The notes beneath the pieces are model-generated. The model was given only the letters and a program-made list of their open reading frames with translations. It searched no databases and was not told the DNA's origin. This document shows positions 27,753-37,185 of a stretch of 64,000 nucleotides of DNA, piece after piece. Source of the DNA: Paenibacillus sp. URB8-2 (GTDB lineage Bacteria > Bacillota > Bacilli > Paenibacillales > Paenibacillaceae). Each line of letters opens with the position of its first letter. Within the stretch, counting starts at the first letter, position 1. The stretch spans positions 1,736,001-1,800,000 of the forward strand of contig NZ_AP023239.1 in the NCBI RefSeq assembly GCF_013393385.1. Reading direction: 5' to 3'. The translations under genes were made by a program, and so were the position numbers.

Positions 27753-30700
27753 GTGAAGAAAAGAAATAGAAAGTTTATGTCTTCGCTTCTTGCCCTGACG
27801 CTGCTGCTGCCTGCGCCAATGATATCGGCTTCGGGAAGAACGGGGAGTCCGGCGGTCACGCTCAAACAAGCCCCACAGACAAGGATGCCGGATTATACGG
27901 CGCATTGGGCGAAGCGGGATTTTCAGACTTGGGTAGATAAAGGGTTGATCTCCGGGTACGGAGACGGAACATACAAGCCCGAACAAAAGATAACGAGGGC
28001 TGAATGGATGTCCCTGATTAACCGAGCGTTTAACCTGCAACGCGAAGCGGATGCGGAATTCAAGGACGTGTCTGCGGATGACGCTTATTATCACGATATT
28101 AGGAAGGCGGTTGCAGCCGGCTATATCTCAGGTTACGACGACCGCACTTTGCGTCCGGGACAGACGGTAAGCCGTCAGGAAGCGGCGGTCATGCTGTTCC
28201 GTTTATTCGGGCTTGAATCCGGGGCTTCGGGCGAGATGCCGAAAGATATTGCGGATGTTCCCGCCTGGTGCCGGGATGCCGTGCTTGCTTTGTTAAGCGA
28301 AAAGTATTTAAGCGGATATGGGGATGGCAGCTTCAAGGGTAATCGGCAGATTACGAGAGCGGAGGCGCTGCGGATGATCGACGGCCTTGCCGGAGAAATT
28401 ATCGGCCAAAGCGGAACCCTTGCGGGAATCAATACCCGGAATGCGGTTGTGAGTGCGGCCGGCGTGACTCTTAAGGATAGTGTCATTACAGGAAATCTGT
28501 ACCTGACCGAAGGCATCGTTGACGGCAATGTTTTGCTGGAGAACGTGAAGGTCGGAGGCAAAATATTCGTAAACGGCGGAGGCGAGCACAGCATTGTGCT
28601 GAATGATTCGTCCACCGCCGGGATGATCATCGGCAAAGCGGATGGAAAGCTGCGCATCGCAGCCGCCGGAACGACGTCACTTGGAAATGTGCGCGTCCGC
28701 TCGGGAGTCAAGCTGGAAGAAGCCGAAGGGTTGACTGGTGAGGGCTTTACCCAAGTCATCGTGGAGGGAAGTCTCCCTCAAAGCTCGGTCGTTCAGCTCG
28801 CGGGCAGCTTTGGTTCGCTTCAGATGAACGCGCTGGGTGAACCGCTATTGCATCTATCAAGCGGCAGCATCGCCAATATGACGCTAGGCGCCAAAGCGAC
28901 GCTGCGCGTTGATGCGGGCGCGGAAATCGACAATCTGACAGTGGGCTTCAATGGGAAGATCAGTATTCAAGGAAGTGGAAAAGTGACCTTTGACGATAAA
29001 TACAAACCCTTGGTTCAGTTTGAAAATGCGGCGGCAACCCCTGCAGCCTCGCCGAATCCCGTTTCCGGTTCAGCGGGAACGGCCAGCTCGACGCCTACGG
29101 GGGAGGCAACGGCAAGCCCGATGGCAAGCCCGGCTCAAGCTCCGACGCCAACCCCGGCGGAAACTCCCACGGCAACCTCGGCGGAAACTCCCACGGCAAC
29201 TCCTGATGCCGCACCGGAGACCGATGCGCCGGAGTTCACGAATGTTTCAGTGCATGATCCGTCGATTGTGAAGGATAAAGGCACCTATTATGTGTTCGGC
29301 TCCCATATCGAGGCGGCGAAATCGACGGACCTGATAAATTGGACCCGTTTCACGAACGGCTACACGACTCCGGGCAATGTGCTGTTTGACGATTTTCCGG
29401 AAACATTGGCAGGTTCCTTTGCTTGGGCAGGGAAGAACGACGCCGACAGCCTGGGCGGTTATTCCGTATGGGCCCCTGACGTCTTCTGGAATAAGGACTA
29501 TGTGAATGCGGATGGAACGAAGGGAGCTTACATGATGTACTACTGTACCTCTTCCACTTACATCCGTTCCGCAATCGGATTCGCCGTCTCGCAGAATATC
29601 GAGGGGCCCTATTCCTATGGCGATACGATCGTCTATTCCGGCTTCACTCTGAACAGCGGCATGGATGCGAACAGCACGGTCGACAAGAAATGGACGAATA
29701 CGAACATTCCGGCGCTGATTGAAAATGGCACATTTAGCGGCATGAACTCCGGCTGGTTCAACAAGGACGGGTCTTATTTGAACAAGACTTATCCAAATGC
29801 AATTGATCCGGCCATATTCTACGACAAGGAAGGCAAGCTGTGGATGGCCTATGGTTCATGGTCCGGCGGCATTTATATTCTGGAAATCGACCCGGCTACG
29901 GGTACGCCGAAGTATCCCGGCACAGACAGAACGACTTCCGACGGCCGGCTAGTTGACCGTTATTTTGGAACAAAAATTTCCGGCGGCTACGGCAAGTCGG
30001 GCGAAGGCCCGTATATCGTCTACGACGCGAAGACCGGCTACTATTATTTGAATGTTTCCTACGGCTGGCTCGGAGCGGATGGAGGATACGACATCCGATT
30101 GTTCCGTTCAGGCAGTCCGGATGGCCCCTATGTGGACGCACTGGGACAAAATGCGGTGTTGGCCGGCAATAACGATCATTCACCGATCGGAATTAAGATG
30201 TTCGGCAATTTTCTCTTCAGCAATCTGAATGCGGAAGCCGACTTTCCAATTTACGGATACGTATCGTCCGGGCACAACTCGGTATATTACGATAACGAGA
30301 CCGGCAAAATGTTCAACGTATTTCATACGCGCTTCCCGTTCCGGGGAGAAGCCCATGAGCTTCGCGTGCATCAAATGTTCATGAACGAAGACGGCTGGCC
30401 GGTGGTTGCTCCGCACCGCTATGCCGATGAAAGCATCGCCAAGGTATCCAGGGAAGCTATCATTGGATCTTACCAGTTCGTCAATCATGCCAAGGATATT
30501 TCAGGGGATATCAAATCCACGGTGTCTGTAAATCTGCAGCAGGACGGGACAATTACAGGCTCTGTCACCGGAACATGGGAACTGTCCGGCGATTATTATG
30601 CGCATCTCCTCATTGATGAGACGATTGACGTCGGCAGCGTACAGACGCTGTATAAGGGCGTTTTCGTCAAGCAGTGGGATTCCACCAGAAAGTCCTTCGT

Positions 30701-32570
30701 GATGGCGTTCAGCGCCCTGTCCGAACAGGGGGATGTCGTGTGGGGCAGCCGGATCGAGACGCTGGGCGAAGAAGAGATCGCTCTCAATATCGCGAACACA
30801 ATAACGCTCGGCGATACGAGCAGGGTATACAGGAACCTCAGTCTTCCCACTTCGGGAATACGGGACGCGATTATCACCTGGACTTCCTCCGAACAAGCGG
30901 TTGTATCCGCAACAGGGATCGTAATCCGTCCCAAAGCGGGCAGCGGCGATGCCGCCGTTGAACTGACCGCGACTGTGAAGCTGGGCGCCGCGGAGGCGAC
31001 GAGGAAGTTCAACGTTGTCGTACTGCAAAATAGCGGGAATCCGCTGGAAGACGGACTGAAGGCGGCATACGATTTCGAGAGTAACCTGAGTGAGCAGTCG
31101 GAGCGGACCGCCGCCGGAACCGTCACCGGCAGCCTAATTAACACTACGAACGGCAGTATTTCCTATGCCGAGGGCGTAAGCGGCAAATCGGCGGTGTTTG
31201 ACGGTGAATCCGGCGTTCGTCTTCCGGACGGATTGATTGAAGGCAGCGCCTATACAGTCAGTTTGTGGCTGAACCCGGATCGGCTGAGCCCGCATACGAC
31301 CGCCTTTTTCGGAGCCAAAACCAATACCAACTGGATCAGCCTGATACCGTACGGAACAAGCTCGCTCGCCAAATCGATGCTCTGGTTTGGCAGCGAAGCA
31401 TGGCTTAACGCGGACACCGGCATGCAGATCCCGCCTGGCGTTTGGAGCAACTTGACCTTTACGTACGATGCAGGTACGGTGACGCTTTATGTGAACGGCG
31501 TTCAGAAATTCACTGGCACCGGCTTTACGAATGTGTTCACCGACGCCAACGGCGTGTTCGGATTGGGGGTTAACTACTGGGATACGCCTTTCAAAGGAAA
31601 AATGGACTCTCTGCGGGTCTACGAACGCGCATTGACTGCAGAAGAAGTGGGCTGGCTCGTTAACGGTCTGCCCGATTCAAGCGTAAAGCTAAGCAGCATT
31701 AATCTCGGCGTCGCCGAGAAGAAGCTCGCGGTCGGCATCAGCTATTCTCCATCGGCGGCGGTGCTGCCTTCCAATGCCGGGAATACAGAATTGGTGTGGA
31801 GTTCCAGTGATTCCGCTGTTGCCTCCGTGGACGAAGCGACGGGCAAAGCGACCGGAATCTCGACGGGTACGGCGAAAATTACGGCAACGGCAGCCGACGG
31901 GGGCGGTGCGACGGCAAGCTATATTGTTACCGTTGACAGCGGCGAAATCGCATACTATTCGTTCGACGGAAATTTGAAGGATTCCCTGCTGCAAGCCGGA
32001 GACGGGAAGCCGGTCGGCAGCAGCCTGAACGGCACGACAGTAGGAAGCATTACTTACAGTGACGGCATTAAAGGCCAGGCGGCAGTATTCAATGGAAGCT
32101 CCGGCATCCGGCTGCCGGACGGCCTGATTGAAGGCAATACCTACTCCGTTTCCATGTGGCTGAATCCATCCGCGCTGACGCAGTATACCACCGCCTTCTT
32201 TGGGGCTCAAACATCAAGCAGTTGGATCAGTATGGTGCCGCTCGGCAACGCGAACAAAACCAAGCTGTGGTCCGGCAGCAGTTGGTATGATGCCGAAACG
32301 GGGGTAACCGTTCCGATCAACCAGTGGTCCCATGTCGTCTTCACCGTCGATAACGGCAGCGTGAAGGTGTATATCAACGGTGCGGAGAAGTTCTCGGGCA
32401 GCGGCTTCCCCGATGTGTTCAAGGACGAAACTGCGGCGTTCGGGCTTGGCGTTAATTACTGGGATACCCCATACAGCGGTAAAATCGATGAACTGAAAAT
32501 ATACAAGAAGGCTCTTTCCGCACAGGAAGTTAGGATCGAATTCAATGCCGGTCAGGCGGATTTAAAATAA
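27753..32570 (+). CDS. S-layer-anchored GH43 arabinanase, multidomain
   Basis: A secreted 1605-residue enzyme that probably cleaves alpha-1,5-arabinan at the cell surface. Order: signal peptide (1 to about 32); three SLH domains (about 48-95, 103-155, 163-211) that bind secondary cell-wall polymer; a beta-rich region to about 425; an Ala/Thr/Pro linker (about 426-494); a GH43 five-bladed propeller (about 495-890) with the expected triad Asp502 (HDPSIV), Asp685 (AIDPAIF) and Glu751 (GEGPYIV); a small beta-barrel of the kind found after endo-arabinanases (about 900-990); an Ig-like region; a LamG-type lectin (about 1100-1306); a Big_2-like Ig domain (about 1314-1396); and a second LamG (about 1398-1605). 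GTG 27753 follows GGAGGG at 27739. Confidence 0.92.
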   Translation: MKKRNRKFMSSLLALTLLLPAPMISASGRTGSPAVTLKQAPQTRMPDYTAHWAKRDFQTWVDKGLISGYGDGTYKPEQKITRAEWMSLINRAFNLQREADAEFKDVSADDAYYHDIRKAVAAGYISGYDDRTLRPGQTVSRQEAAVMLFRLFGLESGASGEMPKDIADVPAWCRDAVLALLSEKYLSGYGDGSFKGNRQITRAEALRMIDGLAGEIIGQSGTLAGINTRNAVVSAAGVTLKDSVITGNLYLTEGIVDGNVLLENVKVGGKIFVNGGGEHSIVLNDSSTAGMIIGKADGKLRIAAAGTTSLGNVRVRSGVKLEEAEGLTGEGFTQVIVEGSLPQSSVVQLAGSFGSLQMNALGEPLLHLSSGSIANMTLGAKATLRVDAGAEIDNLTVGFNGKISIQGSGKVTFDDKYKPLVQFENAAATPAASPNPVSGSAGTASSTPTGEATASPMASPAQAPTPTPAETPTATSAETPTATPDAAPETDAPEFTNVSVHDPSIVKDKGTYYVFGSHIEAAKSTDLINWTRFTNGYTTPGNVLFDDFPETLAGSFAWAGKNDADSLGGYSVWAPDVFWNKDYVNADGTKGAYMMYYCTSSTYIRSAIGFAVSQNIEGPYSYGDTIVYSGFTLNSGMDANSTVDKKWTNTNIPALIENGTFSGMNSGWFNKDGSYLNKTYPNAIDPAIFYDKEGKLWMAYGSWSGGIYILEIDPATGTPKYPGTDRTTSDGRLVDRYFGTKISGGYGKSGEGPYIVYDAKTGYYYLNVSYGWLGADGGYDIRLFRSGSPDGPYVDALGQNAVLAGNNDHSPIGIKMFGNFLFSNLNAEADFPIYGYVSSGHNSVYYDNETGKMFNVFHTRFPFRGEAHELRVHQMFMNEDGWPVVAPHRYADESIAKVSREAIIGSYQFVNHAKDISGDIKSTVSVNLQQDGTITGSVTGTWELSGDYYAHLLIDETIDVGSVQTLYKGVFVKQWDSTRKSFVMAFSALSEQGDVVWGSRIETLGEEEIALNIANTITLGDTSRVYRNLSLPTSGIRDAIITWTSSEQAVVSATGIVIRPKAGSGDAAVELTATVKLGAAEATRKFNVVVLQNSGNPLEDGLKAAYDFESNLSEQSERTAAGTVTGSLINTTNGSISYAEGVSGKSAVFDGESGVRLPDGLIEGSAYTVSLWLNPDRLSPHTTAFFGAKTNTNWISLIPYGTSSLAKSMLWFGSEAWLNADTGMQIPPGVWSNLTFTYDAGTVTLYVNGVQKFTGTGFTNVFTDANGVFGLGVNYWDTPFKGKMDSLRVYERALTAEEVGWLVNGLPDSSVKLSSINLGVAEKKLAVGISYSPSAAVLPSNAGNTELVWSSSDSAVASVDEATGKATGISTGTAKITATAADGGGATASYIVTVDSGEIAYYSFDGNLKDSLLQAGDGKPVGSSLNGTTVGSITYSDGIKGQAAVFNGSSGIRLPDGLIEGNTYSVSMWLNPSALTQYTTAFFGAQTSSSWISMVPLGNANKTKLWSGSSWYDAETGVTVPINQWSHVVFTVDNGSVKVYINGAEKFSGSGFPDVFKDETAAFGLGVNYWDTPYSGKIDELKIYKKALSAQEVRIEFNAGQADLK

Positions 32571-32604
32571 GAGCGAGGCTGATCGACAGTTGCGGAAAAA
32601 TTCA

Positions 32605-32643
32605 GGACGGCTCCCGGCCATCGCGGCCGGGGCCGTTTTTTTT
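32605..32643 (+). terminator. Terminator after the arabinanase gene
   Basis: GC-rich hairpin (CGGCTCCCGGCC / GGCCGGGGCCG) followed by eight or more T. Confidence 0.9.
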
Positions 32644-32862
32644 AATGCTGCTGCTCACCGCAAAAGTGTATCGTTTAGTTTAGACGAAGACTAAGAAAAG
32701 GGATGGCTGCCACCGGCCAGCCGATCAAGACAACTGGAGTACGGTTCTCGGCGGTTAGCGATCAGCATCGGAGGCGGTACCGATGGCGGCGGCGGTTTGG
32801 CGGCTTTTCGGGAAAATATGGTATGCTTGTACTAAGTCCATACGAAGCCCGGAGGGATGTGT

Positions 32863-33396
32863 ATGATAGAACTGGTCAAAGACGCTCTGGATTACATGAA
32901 CAATCAACTGGAGAGTATCGAAAAAAGCCTGCTGCTCCTGTCGGATGAGCAAATTTGGACAAAAATTAAGCCCGGTATGAACAGCATCGGCAACTACTGC
33001 CTGCATCTTGCGGGCAACGAATATCAGAATTTCGGAACGGCAGTTGGCGGCAGGCCACTGATTCGGGAGCGCTCCAACGAATTTTCCGCGGAGGGCGGTT
33101 TTTCCCGGGATGAGCTTGTCGAGAAGCTGAAAGAAGTGAGAAGCCAATCGGAAGCGATTCTCTCTTCTTTGTCGGAAGCGGATTTGAACAGTGAGGTTAC
33201 CGTTCCTTATGATGTTGGAGACTGGAACCGGATGAAACGCGGGCAGGCTTCCGAAGAAGACGCTAAGGAGGTAAAAAGCATTCGCACTCTGCTCGTGAGG
33301 ATACCGGCGCATTATGGCTATCATACCGGACAAATCGTTCTGTTGGCCAAAATTTTATCCGGAACGGAGCAGCATATATCGGGAAACTATCATTGA
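32863..33396 (+). CDS. DinB-like four-helix protein (DUF1572 type)
   Basis: A 177-residue protein of the DinB/YfiT superfamily, which forms a four-helix bundle with a metal site of three His. Candidate ligands are His in YCLHLAGN (near residue 43) and the pair in PAHYGYHTGQI (near residue 150). Members include thiol S-transferases and many proteins of unknown role. ATG 32863 is six bases after GGAGGG; ATG 32857 sits right on it and is rejected. It precedes two oxidoreductase genes on the same strand at short distance (18 and 17 bases), so the three may form an operon, perhaps for dealing with reactive carbonyls (inference). Confidence 0.8.
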   Translation: MIELVKDALDYMNNQLESIEKSLLLLSDEQIWTKIKPGMNSIGNYCLHLAGNEYQNFGTAVGGRPLIRERSNEFSAEGGFSRDELVEKLKEVRSQSEAILSSLSEADLNSEVTVPYDVGDWNRMKRGQASEEDAKEVKSIRTLLVRIPAHYGYHTGQIVLLAKILSGTEQHISGNYH

Positions 33397-33414
33397 GGAG
33401 AGAGGAGCATACCG

Positions 33415-34317
33415 ATGAACAACTTCGTCAATGAAGCGAGCAAAGCCGAAATCAAAAAGGCCAATACCCGCAGCCGGATTGCGCTGCCGGATGGAGCCGC
33501 CGTGCCCCGAATTGGTCAGGGAACCTGGAATATCGGCGAAGATGCTTCCCGCCGAGAAGAAGAGGTAGAGGCGCTCAGGTTGGGCGTTGAACTCGGGATG
33601 AATCTGATCGACACTGCGGAGATGTATGGGGAAGGGCGCTCCGAAACGGTTGTGGGTGAAGCGATGCAGGGGATACGGGACAAGGTTTTTCTTGTATCCA
33701 AGGTATACCCGCATAACGCTGGGCTAAAGCGGATCGCCAAAAGCTGCGAGGATAGCCTCAAGCGTCTGAGGACCGATTGTCTGGATTTGTATCTGCTGCA
33801 TTGGCGAGGCAGCGTTCCGCTGGAAGAAACGGTCGAGGGCATGGAGCGGCTGGTGGAGCAGGGCAAAATTTCCAGATGGGGCGTATCCAATTTCGATACG
33901 GACGATATGGAAGAATTGTTCCGGCTTGCCCGGGGAACGCACTGTGCAACGAATCAGGTGCTGTACCATTTGGGATCACGCGGAATTGAGTTCGAACTGC
34001 TCCCCTGGCAGCGTGAACGACAAATGCCGATCATGGCCTATTCGCCACTCGCGCAGGCGGGATCGCTGCGGAAGGGCCTCGTCCAGAATGAAGCGGTCAG
34101 AGAAATTGCCGTGGCACACGGCGCTTCTCCCCTGCAGATTCTCCTTGCCTGGTGCATCCGGGAAGGGGACGAGATTGCGATTCCGAAAGCTTCATCCCGG
34201 GAACATGTGCTTCAGAACGCAGCGGCGGCATTAATCAGCCTAAGCGCTGAGGAGTTGTGGCTGCTTGATAAGGCGTTTCCCGCACCGGAACGAAAAATGC
34301 AGCTGGATATGATTTGA
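33415..34317 (+). CDS. Aldo/keto reductase
   Basis: A 300-residue NADPH-dependent reductase of the AKR superfamily (TIM barrel), reducing aldehydes or ketones. The tetrad is visible: Asp and Tyr in LIDTAEMYG (near residue 65), Lys in LVSKVYPHN (near residue 92) and His in YLLHWRG (near residue 126). The cofactor-binding IPKASSREHV lies near residue 260. ATG 33415 follows GAGAGAGGAG. It sits between the DinB-like gene and a 2-hydroxyacid dehydrogenase. The substrate is not known. Confidence 0.9.
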   Translation: MNNFVNEASKAEIKKANTRSRIALPDGAAVPRIGQGTWNIGEDASRREEEVEALRLGVELGMNLIDTAEMYGEGRSETVVGEAMQGIRDKVFLVSKVYPHNAGLKRIAKSCEDSLKRLRTDCLDLYLLHWRGSVPLEETVEGMERLVEQGKISRWGVSNFDTDDMEELFRLARGTHCATNQVLYHLGSRGIEFELLPWQRERQMPIMAYSPLAQAGSLRKGLVQNEAVREIAVAHGASPLQILLAWCIREGDEIAIPKASSREHVLQNAAAALISLSAEELWLLDKAFPAPERKMQLDMI

Positions 34318-34334
34318 TACGGAGGAATGGATAG

Positions 34335-35297
34335 ATGAAACCAAAAGTGCTTGTATACAGCAAACTACCCGAAGAAGTATTGGAATACGTACAGGAGCAC
34401 TGCGAAACGTCCAGTTTCAATGCCCCGGACAACACGGACGGCTCCCCTTTTACGGAAGCGCTGAAGGAAGCGGAGGGACTGCTCGGGGCGGGACTGAAGG
34501 TCGATGCGGCATTTCTGGACCGCGCGCCCCATCTGAAAATCGTGAGCAATATTTCCGTCGGATATGATAATTTGAATATTCCCGAAATCAGCCAACGCGG
34601 AATAATGGCGACCAATACACCGGGAGTTCTGAACGATACGGTGGCCGATACCATTTTCGGTCTGCTGGTGGCTACGGCGCGCCGGATGCCGGTTCTGGAC
34701 CGGTATGTCCGAAACGGACAGTGGAAAGATTCGAGAGAGGATGCCTTATTCGGCATCGATGTTCATCATAAGACGCTCGGCATTATCGGACTTGGCGGTA
34801 TCGGAGAAAAAATCGTTCAGCGCGCCCGGTTCGGATTCGATATGGATATTATTTACCATAACCGTTCCCGCAACCCCAAGCTGGAGGAACAGTACGGCGC
34901 GGTTTACCGCACACTGGACGAGCTGCTGGCCGAGGCGGATTTTGTGTGCCTAATGACGCCGCTGACGCCGGAGACCCGGGGGATGATCGGCGAACGCGAA
35001 TTTAAGCTCATGAAGAAGACCGCTGTTTTCGTCAACGGATCAAGAGGAGCGACTGTCGATGAAGAAGCGTTGATTGAGGCGCTGCGTAGCGGAACAATCT
35101 GGGCGGCAGGTCTTGATGTATACGTGCAGGAGCCGCTTCCAGACAATCATCCGCTTATGTCGCTGGACAATGCCGTTCTGCTGCCGCACATCGGTTCGGC
35201 TACACATGAGACCCGGCTGGAAATGGCCTGGACTGCGGCGAGAAACTTGGTGGCTGGGCTTGAAGGCAAGACGCCGCCGAACTTGATTCAGGCATAA
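34335..35297 (+). CDS. D-isomer 2-hydroxyacid dehydrogenase (GhrB/TkrA-like)
   Basis: A 320-residue NAD(P)H-dependent reductase of glyoxylate, hydroxypyruvate or 2-keto-gluconate. The Rossmann motif LGIIGLGGIGEKI is near residue 150, followed by HNRSR, whose basic residues suggest NADPH. The catalytic Arg (NGSRGATVDE, near residue 237), Glu (DVYVQEPLP, near residue 266) and His (LLPHIGSATHETR, near residue 285) are all present. ATG 34335 follows GGAGGAATGG. It is the last of a likely three-gene unit. Confidence 0.9.
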   Translation: MKPKVLVYSKLPEEVLEYVQEHCETSSFNAPDNTDGSPFTEALKEAEGLLGAGLKVDAAFLDRAPHLKIVSNISVGYDNLNIPEISQRGIMATNTPGVLNDTVADTIFGLLVATARRMPVLDRYVRNGQWKDSREDALFGIDVHHKTLGIIGLGGIGEKIVQRARFGFDMDIIYHNRSRNPKLEEQYGAVYRTLDELLAEADFVCLMTPLTPETRGMIGEREFKLMKKTAVFVNGSRGATVDEEALIEALRSGTIWAAGLDVYVQEPLPDNHPLMSLDNAVLLPHIGSATHETRLEMAWTAARNLVAGLEGKTPPNLIQA

Positions 35298-35317
35298 ATA
35301 GTAAAAGAACAGACAAA

Positions 35318-35366
35318 AAGTGTCCCTATAGTCATTTTGGATGACTGCAGGAACACCCCCTTTTTA
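35318..35366. terminator. Terminator between convergent genes
   Basis: Imperfect hairpin GTGTCCCTATAGTCAT / ATGACTGCAGGAACAC with an A run on one side and a T run on the other; it could serve the plus-strand operon and the minus-strand deaminase gene. Confidence 0.65.
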
Positions 35367-35412
35367 GAACAATTATTCGGGAATAAAAAACTGTGGCTAA
35401 CGAAGACACGGG

Positions 35413-36825
35413 CTAGACGCGTCCGCGATGCTTGAGGTAATTGACGCCGGTTCGTCTTGATGCCGACTGGACCATCCGGAGAGCCGCGGTCCCCGCGGCT
35501 TCCGCAATCCTCTCTTCCTCAACACGCACGAGACGTCCGTCTTTCACGACAATTCGGCCGCCAACGACCGTCATGTCCACGTTCTGGCTGATGCCTGTGA
35601 CGACCGGCAGGGCCGTATCGTTAAACAAAGCGCCGGCATATTCCAGTCTGCGCGAGTCGATCATGAACAGGTCACCCGCTTTGCCGACCTCCAAAGAGCC
35701 GATCGCATCCTCCCACCCAAGCACTCTCGACGATCCGACTGTACCTAGCCATAAGCTTTCTTCAGCCGTGGGACCCGCGCTTCCGGCGGTCAGCTTGTGC
35801 AGCAGGTAGGCCTGACGCGCTTCTCCAAGAAGATTGGACGCATCGTTGGACGCCGAACCGTCCACGCCAAGTCCAACGTGAACCCCCGCCTGCAACATGC
35901 TTCGCACGGGGAATACTCCCGACGACAGCTTCATGTTGCTGCTCGGACAATGGGCGACGCCGCAGCCGCAAGCGCCCATCCTGTGTATTTCGTCGCCGTT
36001 AAAATGGATGCCGTGCGCATACCACACATCGCGGCCGATCCACCCCGTCTTCTCCATGTATTCCAGCGGACGGAGCCCGAGCTTTGCGAGACAAAAGTCT
36101 TCCTCATCCTTCGTTTCCGCCAGATGGGTATGCATCCGGACGCCGTAGCTGCGCGCCAAACGGGCGGATTCCCGCAGAAGATCCTCGGATACCGAAAAAG
36201 GCGAGCAAGGGGCGACGCCGACGCGAACCATGGCAAATTTGGAGGCGTCATGATAGGTTTCAATGACCCGGCGGGTGTCCCCCAGAATGACGTCCGCCGT
36301 CTGCGTCACCTCGTCCGGTGGAAGCCCCCCTTGCGATCTGCCCAGGTTCATGGAGCCCCGCGTCGGGTAAAACCGGATGCCGAGCTCCCCGGCGGCGCGG
36401 ATTTCTTCATCAATCAACTCACCGCTGACGGCGTCCGGAAAACAATAAAAGTGATCGGAAGCGGTCGTACAGCCGGTCTTGAGCAGTTCGCCCAAACCTA
36501 CCATGGCACTCAGATATACATCCTCCGGCCGCATATGGCGCCAAATCTCGTACAGCGTCAGCAGCCAGTCGAACAGCTCGCAGTCCTGGGCCCACGGGAT
36601 GTTCCTCGTGAATGTCTGATATAAATGGTGATGGGTGTTGATCAACCCGGGATAAACGATTTTTCCCGCCGCGTCAATGACGGTGTCGGCATCCTCATAG
36701 GGAATATCTGTCCCGATGGCTTTGATTTCCTGGCCTTCGATGAACAGGCTCCCTCCCGGGTGGCAGCGGCGCTGCGCGTCCATGGTGATAATGTTGCGGG
36801 CATTCTTGATCAGCAGTGTGCTCAT
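35413..36825 (-). CDS. 8-oxoguanine / guanine deaminase-type amidohydrolase
   Basis: A 470-residue zinc amidohydrolase of the TrzN/AtzB/8-oxoguanine deaminase group, which removes an amino group from a purine or triazine ring. Metal ligands are His in NTHHHLYQT (near residue 65), His in MHTHLAETK (near residue 232), His in YAHGIHF (near residue 270) and Asp in LGVDGSASND (near residue 325). SSNMKLSSG and ASNLLGEARQA are characteristic of the 8-oxoguanine deaminase branch. ATG 36825 follows GGGGAGG. A purine riboswitch with a terminator sits directly upstream, which supports a purine substrate and ligand-controlled expression. Confidence 0.88.
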   Translation of the reverse strand: MSTLLIKNARNIITMDAQRRCHPGGSLFIEGQEIKAIGTDIPYEDADTVIDAAGKIVYPGLINTHHHLYQTFTRNIPWAQDCELFDWLLTLYEIWRHMRPEDVYLSAMVGLGELLKTGCTTASDHFYCFPDAVSGELIDEEIRAAGELGIRFYPTRGSMNLGRSQGGLPPDEVTQTADVILGDTRRVIETYHDASKFAMVRVGVAPCSPFSVSEDLLRESARLARSYGVRMHTHLAETKDEEDFCLAKLGLRPLEYMEKTGWIGRDVWYAHGIHFNGDEIHRMGACGCGVAHCPSSNMKLSSGVFPVRSMLQAGVHVGLGVDGSASNDASNLLGEARQAYLLHKLTAGSAGPTAEESLWLGTVGSSRVLGWEDAIGSLEVGKAGDLFMIDSRRLEYAGALFNDTALPVVTGISQNVDMTVVGGRIVVKDGRLVRVEEERIAEAAGTAALRMVQSASRRTGVNYLKHRGRV

Positions 36826-36854
36826 GCTAAACCTCCCCTGTTAATTTGAAATGC

Positions 36855-36912
36855 AAAAATCCCAACTGCGAGCGCAATATATGAAATATTGCGTTCGTAG
36901 TTAGGATTTTAC
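36855..36912 (-). terminator. Riboswitch expression-platform terminator
   Basis: On the minus strand, a stem of about 21 bp (TCCTAACTACGAACGCAATAT against ATATTGCGCTCGCAGTTGGGA, shown as the arms around TTCAT; two mismatches) is followed by TTTTTG. Its 5' arm contains the whole 3' strand of aptamer helix P1, so the two folds exclude each other. Confidence 0.85.
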
Positions 36913-36957
36913 GGACCCCAGTAGAGCCCCCGAACCGATTATCGGGGTTATACGAAC
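36893..36957 (-). ncRNA. Purine riboswitch aptamer, guanine-type variant
   Basis: P1 is GTTCGTA / TACGAAC, J1/2 is TAA, P2 is CCCCGA / TCGGGG, and the loops keep the GG and CCG needed for kissing (AATCGG in L2, GTCCGTAAAA in L3). J3/1 ends AACTAC, giving C at the position equal to C74 of the xpt aptamer (guanine type). J2/3 is GCTCTAC instead of the usual GTTTCTAC: one base shorter, with C in place of the U pair that lines the ligand pocket. It lies upstream of an 8-oxoguanine deaminase-type gene. Confidence 0.88.
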
Positions 36958-37088
36958 TACCTTTGAAGTTGATATTAGTATAAGTAGGCCTCAAATGGAT
37001 GTCAACTGTCTTTTTGACCGCGGCCCGCCTGCTTTTAAATGTTGTCAACAACGTTCATGCCGAAACCGCATTTTCAATTTGGTGACAA

Positions 37089-37102
37089 AGAAAGCGCTTA
37101 GA
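37089..37102 (+). promoter_or_regulatory. cre-like site before the mannitol operon
   Basis: AGAAAGCGCTTAGA closely matches the catabolite response element core (AAAGCGCTTT), about 85 bases before mtlA, in keeping with CcpA control of mannitol genes. Confidence 0.6.
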
Positions 37103-37185
37103 TTTAAGATATATTCATAGGAAATGAGTTTCCTTCAAGCTTGTTGAAAGGCTTTACATTCTATTAATTCAAGGGGGCAATATAC

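Noticed and set aside
35797..36624. 275-codon plus-strand frame opposite the deaminase gene
   Set aside because: A mirror frame of a GC-rich gene whose minus-strand frame carries all zinc ligands.
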